In this document: positions 35,650-44,938 of the stretch, in pieces
How positions within the stretch are numbered: position 1 is the stretch's first letter
Layout of the letters: each line of letters begins with the position of its first letter
Assembly (NCBI GenBank): GCA_030248065.1
Contig: JASAMV010001158.1
Coordinates: 62,001-126,000 of the forward strand
DNA from: Rhynchonema sp. JSB1_4
Taxonomy: Eukaryota > Nematoda > Chromadorea > Monhysterida > Xyalidae
Reading direction: 5' to 3'
DNA: 64,000 bases
The notes under the pieces: generated by a model
Told to the model about the DNA's origin: nothing
The model's input: only the letters and a program-made list of their open reading frames with translations
Database searches by the model: none
Translations under genes and position numbers: made by a program

Positions 35650-38440
35650 CCCAAGGATTTCTTTTCGGCGCTCCGGGGGCTGGGTTGGATAGTTTCATAC
35701 GCCAAAATTGGGCACTTCCAGAACAACCTAACTCCGAACAAAATAAACACGCAACATGACACGACTTTCACATGCCCTGTACCTTATACTGCACCTTTCA
35801 ATTCAAGACCGTAACCAAGCAACTTTGGATAACAAACTTGTCAAAACAAGCTTTTGATGGTCATGTGTGCTGTGCATGCACCATGAGTTATGCCTCGGGT
35901 ACCACTGTAAGCTCAGCACGCATCCGTATAAGCAAGGTCCATTGTTTTTGCAGGATTGATTTTTAATTGTGTATCTGATGCACCTTTGTTCTTTACCTAT
36001 AGCTTTTTTGTCACTCTCTATTTATTGGAACCATGAACACACACAAGCGCAAAACAAACCTGTATTATTGATTTTGCTTATCCTGTGACAACTGAAAAGT
36101 GAACAATGTCTTCGCATGTAACAGAGATGAAAAAGGCAAAAAAGGTGTCATTTTAGTTATGTAGATGATCACACGTTCAGATTTCGCTGACTCAGAAATA
36201 AAGAGCAATATTTTTTGTTTGAACTATACCATACACATGGATCATTTCAGACCAGTAAACAATCATTTATGTATCATTATGTGCGTTATGGAACCACATT
36301 GTAAACGACAACTTGTATAACATGCAGAGAGTTCATCTTTATGCATTGTAACCCAAATGTGCATGTACGTACAATGCCGTACCTACGTTGGTCATCAAAA
36401 ACCTTGACCGTTGTAAAGTTGTAAACCGTATGTGTGCAATGCATGCGCACTTCTTCGATTGACAAGAAGACAAAAATATTCACTAATAGGTGATAGGTCA
36501 TTGTTATGTCATTTTGCGGTGCCTGGATTTTCAGATCTAAACACCGTATTTCGGATAACTGTTCAATCTTCATTTTGTTGACCCACCACAATAAGGTTAC
36601 TTAAAGGCAATTATTCAAATATTGTGTAAGATTTTTGGTTAACACCGTATCACTTGATTTTTTCATACGAAATTTAGAAAATTTCTGCATTTCGTTTGAA
36701 AATCGGTAAATCGATTTTCAACATTTCAATCAGTGTATATACAAGTCAAGGTTATGGATTAAACATTCCTGTATGAGAGAGAGAATGACATTAATTTTCA
36801 TGTTAATGCGACGTTTCAGTTCATTTAATTTCTAAATCATTATCTTTGTGGAGAACTAAATTGTGCATGTCACACTTTCAGAAATCTTACTTTTTCGAAT
36901 AGAAAAATTGTGTCAGATAAAGCGTGAAAGGTCGTGTTTGACGATCACATATAGACTCTCCGGAAGCGCAACCTTTGTTTTGTGCAGTAAAGAGACAGCA
37001 ATCTGGCACCGGCAAAATGTCAGTTTTGAAACTTTTGCATTTTATCATCGTCTTAATGTCAGTATAACGAACATAGCGACGTATCATTGTCAAATGCATG
37101 TTCCGCTGATGACGCTACGCGCTTGTATTCACGTTTGGGGTAACGTTTTTTTGTCTATTGATCCTTCCGCCCGTCCGGGTATGGCAACTTTATTGTCATC
37201 AATCGCTCATGCTATGCACCCAAGGAACGAAAAACGGTTTCGATTTCGTTTCGTTGTCAGTGTTGTGTGATGTACAGTTCAAAGCAATGATAACCGTTTT
37301 TGCGCGCTCATAATTGCGTGCACGCGCGCGCGCAACACACCTATCGAACTTCAAACTTTATCGTCGGATTGGACCGGTACTGCACTGCGGCCACGTCTTT
37401 TTTGTACATGTTGAGGACTTTACGCGATTTACTGTGTTGCTACTATTTTCGACCATCGTAAAATTATTTTTCAATCTGCAGCAGTTTGGAAACAATTTTT
37501 ATGGTGGTCGAACTGAATTAGCACGAGTAAATCTCGAAGTTTCTTATGCAAACGCTCACGTGACAAAGATCTGACAGAGTCGATCCGACCCGATCACCTA
37601 GTTTGATGCCCCACCCAAAGATGTACGTGAAGACACCCATATCAGTATGACATGGCACGTCAATTGTATAACTTGATGAAAATTATAAAATTTTACGGCC
37701 ACGTCAAGTTGTAAATGACCCAATATCAAAGAACAAGACGTAAGACATGCGCTCCACTTTTTTCTATATAATTAATGATAAATAGTAACTGTTATGCATA
37801 ATAAGCTGCAGTGTATATGCAATGCCATATACCTAATCTTGCCTTTTGTTGGTTTATGATCTACCCAGAACTGTGTGACGTGAAGTAATCGCAGAGAAAT
37901 GATGCGGTGAAAAGCACAGAACTGGGAAAGGTACTATGGAACTGCTTTTTTTACTGTATGTATGTATTATCTGTGTACAACCTACAAAGGTACATCTCGA
38001 CAAGTTGTATGTACTGTAGTTTTTTTTAATACATCCAGTTCCTATCTGAACTGTTCACCACACTCTTCCGGTTATTTCAGTGCACATGCACTGGGGATAC
38101 GGTAGCACGTCCGGGTGCAAAACGACCAGTGCCGGTGACAGTTTTCCTATTATTGGAACTACATACCGTGTGTGTAAAATTAAGTACCGTCTGATAATTG
38201 AGCAGCAGAAAAAATTTTGAACAATTATGTAGGGTGTTCAGCGCACGAGTAAACACCGATCCGTGTTACTGCGCTCGGGGAATTTTGCGAGCTTTTTTTA
38301 GATCGTACAGTGTCCCTGGTATCAGAAAATTAGCAAATCGGATGTATCGTGTTGCATGCGTTTTATGAACACACGTTTTTTACATAACCAAACTGTGTCA
38401 GCATGGAGCCCGATTTCTGTCATTTATTTTTTTAGTTTAA
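35650..38440. other. divergent intergenic region between lectin (-) and MLT-10-like (+)
   Basis: About 2.8 kb of AT-rich sequence with no exon I can support. It must contain the 5' control regions of both flanking genes. The longest open frames (for example 36863-37270) lack splice-compatible or family features. A short stretch at 37380-37600 resembles the dispersed GACCATCGTAAAATT...GATCCGACCCGATCACC repeat found in several laminin introns. No TGATGTTTCA motif occurs here. Confidence 0.55.
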
Positions 38441-38447
38441 TTTTCAG
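38441..38447 (+). promoter_or_regulatory. candidate trans-splice acceptor for the MLT-10-like gene
   Basis: TTTTCAG ends at 38447 behind a T-rich run, 19 nt before the ATG at 38467. There is no convincing upstream exon. This fits spliced-leader addition. Confidence 0.5.
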
Positions 38448-38466
38448 ATAAACATCGATTTAAAAA

Positions 38467-41400
38467 ATGCGGCTTGTCTGGTTACTGCTGTTGGCGGCCA
38501 GCGTGGCTTGCGCCCGGAAAATTATGCCAGGTTGCTGCATTTTTAATGTTTATTAGGCGAAAAAATGACAAAAAGAAAATCAACAAAATAAACATACACA
38601 GCTATAGTATGTAGTATACGTAATTTCTCAGGAAAACAACAGTCGAAGAAAGAGGTGGTTGATCAACATTACGCGTGGTTCGAGCGTGCGGTTGAGGGTG
38701 TGGTGAAAAGTGTGGGAAAGCGCACGTTGAAAGATCTGCCGGCGAATTATGTGCGAAAATTCGAGCGCTGCTTTGATACTGCCAAGGTACAGTATGTATA
38801 CGGTGTGATTATTTTTGCGTTTAAGGTTTTCTGTTTTGGACCGACAGAGTTTGTAGAGAGATTACCGAGAGTGGTTACCAATCGGCCCATTCGGGGTAAT
38901 CTGAGAGAAAGATTCGTCAGACGTTGATCATATAACGAGGATAGGCTGTTCATAATAATGCATTTCATGTGCCACCTTGCAGACCCTTCGCCAGCGAGCT
39001 GCTTGTGTGTCCCAGGCGCTGGATCGCAAAGTCAGTCACCAGGAGCCCGAGACACGAGGCGCCGAGTTCTTCAACCTTTTGACTGAATACATTGACGTCA
39101 AAGAGGAGGTTGCACCAGATGCACCCATCAATCGACTGAAGAACAGGATGGAAGACATCATGGCACGTCTTAGAATGAAGAATCATAGACGCACCGCTGA
39201 AACTGAACAGGTTTGGTTTTGGGGATGGGTGTTTTTCGGCATCTTTTTATGACTGGTGCATCCGCACTGACGAAGGCATGGTGCGCGCTGTCTGTCTCTT
39301 TGGTAATTAGTGTCCAACCGATCTGAGTTATTAATAGTAAAAGTAACGAAAGTAAACAGCATCGCCACATGGGTCGCTTATCAAGCTTTACTCAACTATC
39401 ACCCCGAACAACAATACGTATCACAGCTGGCGACCCATTCCCATTTTTTTACAAGCGTACCGTACATACAGTAGATGAGGTGTGCGCGGAGCGTGTTTTC
39501 GGTTCTGTTCTCACAGACGTCCGCGCCCGCGAACGCACCAGAAACGCACACAAAATGACCGTCGAAGTCACACAATCTATTCCCAGGAACGTTTGCAACG
39601 TTGGCAGCGTCTGTCGCGTCCCCGATCCAAGCGGCAGGTGCGTCTTCGGGAGGACAATCAACTCAACTGGCAACCGCGTCACTTCGTCCCACAACAACGC
39701 GCGTTCGAAAGTCCGGTCGTGAGACAAGGACAGTTCGCACTGTTGAATGAGAATCCACTGCCGGTTGGACTCGACACAATGCCGGACTTCTTGAGACGTG
39801 CTGCTCAGGTGCGAAGTTTTCATAAATTTATGTCATTTCGATGATTTTGTGTTTATTTTGTACTATTTTTTGTGTTTATTTTAGGTTAACAAGCATAGGT
39901 ATACTGTAGTTGATCATGCACTTTGTCCTACACTAGTTATTGGCGCAAAAGTCCTTGTAATTTCAACGCACAAAACAGTCATCACAGAAACACAATGTGT
40001 CTTTATTTAACATCGAGCACCGGTCGCCAAGTTTCTTGCCAGCACTTCTAAGGTGTCCGCTATTGGCAAACCATAACCGGGATAATCACTTTAAGTCGCC
40101 ATCACTTCAATGGCAGAATGAAACAGAGAGGGTGAAAACAACCATAAAAATTTTCAAACGCAAACGTTTCTAAATGCCTGAATTATCAGGTTGTGCAAGG
40201 CCAACCGATCGATCTGGTGCAAGTTCGTCGCGAGCGTACCGAATTCAAACCGACCTGGCATCGATTCCAAAGATTGATGAAACTGGCTAAATACAATCAG
40301 AATGACTTGACACAGTACTTCGACGCAGTTGGGTGAGTTTGAGAGGGAAGAATTTCGGAAAGTCAAGTGCAAGAATACGTGCTCCTTCACGAATGCAAAG
40401 CCTGGCCACACACTGAATATTTTTCAAGAGAAAAACGGTATGCACATAATCACTATTATACGTAATGTACATGTACCTGTACGTCATGGTCTCCAACCTA
40501 TGTTTATACATTTAACTTGATTACCACTGTATATTCTTTGACATAAAATGACGGATTCCGATCATATCACAACAATGAGAGTTGACTACATAATGTTTCA
40601 GCTACCGAGACGACAACCCGAGAGACAAGAAGCTGAAATTTTTGTTCGAGTCGATCAAAGCTTTCGGACGCGCGGCCAAACATCAGAACATTTCCGGTAT
40701 GAAATCCATTTCACATGTTCTTGCATTTAGCGTCAAGCGTCGGATTGAACAACCACCAGATTAGTCAATGGGCATGATAACAAGGCTGACTCCACCGACA
40801 CGTACAGTAAACACTGCAGTCATGGTTGTGTGTGATGGCAACGAGTACCCCTTAGTGACCTGCCCTGTTTCGCGAAGAAAGTAGTCTGACGAATATCTAA
40901 ATATCGTACGAATCCAGGAGCAGAAGTGCATGTGAGTATAATACCAGCTAGTGTGTGTTCTTGGGCTTACGCGGCCACCGGTGCATTCGCACTGACGATG
41001 ACCTGGTACACCTACTGTCTGTGAAAACAGGTCGAAACCGGAAAATACGCTCAACAATCCGCATCGACATGGACCAATCAAGGAAACATGGAATTCACGC
41101 ACCCTGCATATTTTGCACAGTTGTTGAATTGAAACGTAAACGTGTTGTTTTCCGGCTTGGCACTATTCTCACCGAGTTTCCTGAGTCTGTCGCCCAAAGA
41201 CGAGCGAGTTGCGCAACTGTTCTCACCGGATCTGCTCAGTTTGTACGATGATGAGAAACCTCTGTCAATGAATGGAATTCTGGAGGTGAGCGAGGTTGCG
41301 GTAATAAAGGTGCACTGATGATGACCTGGTGCACCACAGGTTTGTGGACAGAACAGTCAGTGCAAGGAGTGGAAATTACAAGGATTGCAAACCAGAAAGT

Positions 41401-43605
41401 GGAATCGCAAACCACGTCAAATTTCAACCTGTACCTTACCGACATTATAAAGCCTATTAGATGGGTATTCGCACTGTGCAGAACAGCAGAAATGCATTGG
41501 TGAAAAAAAATCATCGCAGTCGGTCATGCATTGTGAATTTTGTGGCTGGAATTGCAACAATTGTGTTGTATATGCTTGATAGAAAATTCTTGAAGGCGTT
41601 TTAGCGCATGAGGCCGTACGCTATTTGACTGCCTGACCAATCAAATGAACTGTGAAAGCATGTGGTCCACGAACCAATCACAGCATCACCGCACATTAAA
41701 TAATACCAAACATTATTGTGCACTTTTGTGAAACATCACCCAATATGACATCAGGCAATGCAAATGTCGGACAAGGACGCGTGGTTCGAGCTTGTGATGG
41801 AGGGATCGGGAGCAGCTGAAATGGTGGACAAAGTGCTGGACTGGTTGGATTCGGATCTGTCGACCAATCAAGTCGAAGCCATGATCAAGGTACAGTGCCA
41901 CGTCTTCATAATGACCTTCCTCGGAGTGAAACCCTTTGTGATCTTTGGACCTACTCTGCCCTTAGCTTCCCAATTGCCCCTTGTCCTGATGTGAATGCTC
42001 TATAGTGACCGAAATTGACGATCCCGGTCAGATCATACAATAAAAACAGAAAGGGTACTACGTCAACGATAGGGAAACAGTTGCTTTTTACGAATTTAAT
42101 GCAAGGTTTTCCGCTGTTTAAAGCAACAACTTCGTTTTATCGAACACTGGGACAAGTTCTACCAAACATTCAACCCGAAACAACAGAATGAAATAGAGGA
42201 AGACGGATTTGCGTTCCTGGAGCCGCATCAGTTTGACGCCATGTATTCGGGTGTGTTTGTTTGTTAATTTTTGCTGTTTGTTGCCAAATTTTACTATTTT
42301 CTTGGACAAATGTACACCAAAAATTGCAGCTGGCCCGAATGTGTTTTTCCGAAAAATAATTCCGTAGAATGTTTCGCTCTCAACGTAAACAACCTCTGTC
42401 GTTCTGACGAAACTTTTTTGTTTCCGTGTTTTTCGATTCCGTGTTTGTATAAAAAACGGTGAGAACAAATGTTTGAAAACAAAAAATCCCTGTTGAAATA
42501 AATCTTTTCGACCATATCACACTTCTAAATCCCATAATCAGAGGCTTTTCCCTTGAAAAAGTGTCCTCTGTCGGTCACGAAACTTTGGGAGCAAAAACAT
42601 TTGCGTGGTAAAGCGGTCGAAAAGATTCATTTCAACATAATGACCAGAAACCACGTCCACAAGAGCATCTGTATTCAAAAAATGTTTGTTTTCCGCAGGT
42701 CCCTACGCCAACGTGAGCGGATTTGAAGACGAAATCAACATGTACAAACAGTTGAACCCGGATGAACGAATGCAGTTGCTTGAAGATCAGGTGGTCTGGG
42801 GCTAAATTTGTCGCTCATCTTAATGCGAGGGTTTATGGCGAGACACTGCGTCTGCCAAATTTCACAAAGTCCCATCGAGATCCGGTGCATTTGCACTGCA
42901 CTGATGGTGACCTGATGCACCACACTCTGGATAAACAGGATGGTCGAAAGGGGATGTTGCTGCAGTGCGTCTATGACTTTAAGTATCGTACTGTAAAATG
43001 ATCAAGTTTGGTCGGAGTCTATCCTCCCATACCCGCGGTTTTAGGTATGGTCCCCGAGACCCAAAAGCCCACAGTAATGTTTCACACAGGTGCGGTACGT
43101 GGCGGGCAATGAAGATGCGATGCGTAGTTGGGACCGTCGGATGAAGGCCGAAGCGAGCAGCACCAAATCAAAAGTGCCCGGCAAATTACTCAAACCCACC
43201 GCTCTGTCCGCCTCTAGTATTCTGGCGCCGGGCGTTTTCGGTCACGTGACCCTCTCGCCCACCGTGCTCGCACCCGTGATTCTGTCACCCGGCGTTTTGA
43301 ACCCGACAACCTTATCGCCCTATCTGTTGAAACCCGTCATTCTGTCGCCCTTCGTGCTGGGCCCGACCACTTTGAGTCCCTATCTCCTTTCGCCCTACAT
43401 TCTCTCCCCCAAGGTGCTGGACCCAACCGTCATCAGTCCCTATCTGCTGAGTCCCTATATTCTCAGTCCGCACACCCTATCTCCAAATGTGATTAGTCCA
43501 AATTTGCTCAGTGGCTTTATTCTTAGTCCACATGCCTTATCCCCGGCTGTACTGTCGCCCTCGAAACTGAAAGCAAAGGTGCTCAGTCCAAATGTGCTAT
43601 CATAA
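38467..43605 (+). CDS. MLT-10-like moulting-cycle protein with LSP repeat tail, 11 exons
   Basis: Exons: 38467-38530, 38632-38786, 38983-39210, 39587-39808, 40190-40332, 40602-40696, 41155-41285, 41755-41889, 42124-42250, 42699-42790, 43090-43605. The product is 635 residues. It has a signal peptide (MRLVWLLLLAASVACA), a helical charged region, the family block LFSPSFLSLSPKDE...LFSPDLLSLYDDE, the block AWFELVMEGSGAAEMVDK, and a C-terminal tail of about 110 residues built from (V/I)LSP and similar pentapeptides. These are the features of nematode MLT-10-type proteins, which are secreted by the epidermis and needed for moulting. Exon 4 was placed at the TTCCCAG acceptor (39586), since upstream acceptors break the frame. 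The acceptor of exon 7 is not canonical: the expected AG at 41153-41154 reads CG. Assignment to the family is firm; one-to-one orthology is not shown. Confidence 0.85.
43245..43602 (+). repeat. LSP pentapeptide-coding repeat within the MLT-10-like gene
   Basis: The last exon encodes roughly 20 tandem pentapeptides of the form x(L/I)LSP or xx(L/V)xP, such as VILSP, TTLSP, YLLSP, YILSP and NVISP. DNA-level units of 15 bp are diverged but all in frame, so the periodicity is held at protein level. A rigid, regularly spaced proline rod is expected. Confidence 0.85.
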
Positions 43606-43694
43606 AAAATATCTTATGTCACTGTTTTATGTGGTGCTTTTAGAACGACCTCGTTTTTTGGGTTGGCTTTGTGTGCTGACGAGTTTTACACATA

Positions 43695-43983
43695 GGGCTC
43701 CACCAGATAGACCCGAAACCCGAAACATAAATTTTTTCTATGTCCATGTTTCGCGTTTCGGGTTTTGAAAAAAAACCCGAAACCCGAAACACGAAGCATG
43801 ATAATCGCAAATGTTTCTGACTGTATAAATTGTGCACGTCAGCTACAAGTGGCAAGGCCAAAACATTTTCGATTATCATGCTTTGTGTTTCGGGTTTCGG
43901 GTTTTTTTTTCAAAACCCGAAACCCGAAACATGGACATAGAAAAAATTTATGTTTCGGGTTTCGGGTCTATCTGGTGGAGCCC
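43695..43983. mobile_element. foldback element A (palindrome, arms about 115 bp)
   Basis: The left arm starts GGGCTCCACCAGATAGACCC at 43695 and the right arm ends with its inverse at 43983, around a loop of about 45 bp. Inside each arm is a second inverted pair made of CCCGAAACCCGAAAC. The element begins 90 bp after the MLT-10 stop codon, so it may be transcribed in its 3' UTR. The trinucleotide ATA flanks both ends and could be a short target duplication. Confidence 0.75.
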
Positions 43984-43994
43984 ATACAGTACAT

Positions 43995-44172
43995 ATACTC
44001 TGACAATTCTTTTGGGAGAAACTTTTCAAGCGCGTTGCCTGATCCGTAAAGCGCATGATGCGTGCACTGGCTATAGCGGTCACGTGACTTCTGTAGCCAG
44101 TGCACGCATAATGTGCTTTACGGATCAGGCAACGCGCTTGAAAAGTTTCTCCCAAAAGAATTGTCAGAGTAT
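43995..44172. mobile_element. foldback element B (near-perfect 178-bp palindrome)
   Basis: The arms 43995-44074 and 44093-44172 are almost perfect inverse complements, starting ATACTCTGACAATTCTTTTG. The loop contains GGTCACGTGACT. A fragment of the same arm (GCCTGATCCGTAAA) is present near 28636 in a laminin intron, so the element is dispersed. Confidence 0.78.
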
Positions 44173-44900
44173 ACCTGATGGTTAATGGTGCGAAAAATGT
44201 GACCCTGAGCCTGAACCACCTCTGATATTGAACAACATTCCAACGACGTTCAGGATTACTTTATCAGTGAAATCATCGACTTTTTTAAATTGTCCTGCGA
44301 TCATTTGTACAAATTTAAAACTTAGGTACCTATTTATTTGCGTTAAGTTGTTTTGGTGACGACAATAAAAAATTGGGACACCAAGATCGTTTCGAGATTT
44401 GATTGCGCGTGAATTAAAATTTTGTCCAATCATTTGATTTGCGTTAGAATACTTTGTTTGCGTTGATATCCGTTAGAACGTACAAATGCGTATAAATATA
44501 CTTTTATTATGATTGCCTTATCAAATTACGGGATCACTCACAAGCGCGTCAACAAAGTTGGTCAAGTGATGCGCAAAAAACAAAACAAGAGTGTCAAGTG
44601 TACAAAGGTAAAGGGACCAATACAAAAATTCCGTTGGCACAGTGTGAAGCCCATGGCCATTTGGGCAGAGAAGATAAGGAAATGGAAAGCTCAAGTCAAA
44701 CAAATTTTACCAGTGTGATGTGTGTGGTGTGGACACTTCTACATCGCATTTTGTTTGCCCTTGCATTGCACACACTGACAAACTACATACAAGCTACATA
44801 GCAGTATATGTAAATTATACTCGTGCAACATTACACAGACACAGACCACAAGTCGATCAACGCTCGTTTTAAACAATTTTCCATCCGATCAAAGTAATAT
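44173..44900. other. intergenic stretch between MLT-10-like and prenylcysteine oxidase genes
   Basis: No supported exon. AATAAA at about 44364 could serve as a polyadenylation signal for the MLT-10-like gene if its 3' UTR spans both palindromes. A 69-codon open frame (44509-44718) is lysine-rich but matches nothing I recognise and lacks splice context. Confidence 0.4.
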
Positions 44901-44906
44901 TTTCAG
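44899..44906 (+). promoter_or_regulatory. candidate trans-splice acceptor for the prenylcysteine oxidase gene
   Basis: ATTTTCAG ends at 44906, 32 nt before the ATG at 44939, with no visible upstream exon. This is consistent with spliced-leader trans-splicing. Confidence 0.5.
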
Positions 44907-44938
44907 TAAAATTTGTGTGGTATACATTCACGAATATC

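Noticed and set aside
35374..35814. 146-codon plus-strand open frame opposite the lectin gene
   Set aside because: It overlaps lectin exons 1 and 2 on the other strand, where splice sites, phases and the signal peptide all agree with the minus-strand gene. The plus frame has no family features.
39482..39586. Upstream extension of MLT-10-like exon 4
   Set aside because: The frame is open, but the acceptor at 39516 would need a phase that exon 3 cannot supply. The TTCCCAG acceptor at 39586 restores the frame in phase 0.
44509..44718. 69-codon lysine-rich open frame as a small gene
   Set aside because: No homology that I recognise, no signal peptide, and no leader acceptor. Kept only as a remark in the intergenic entry.
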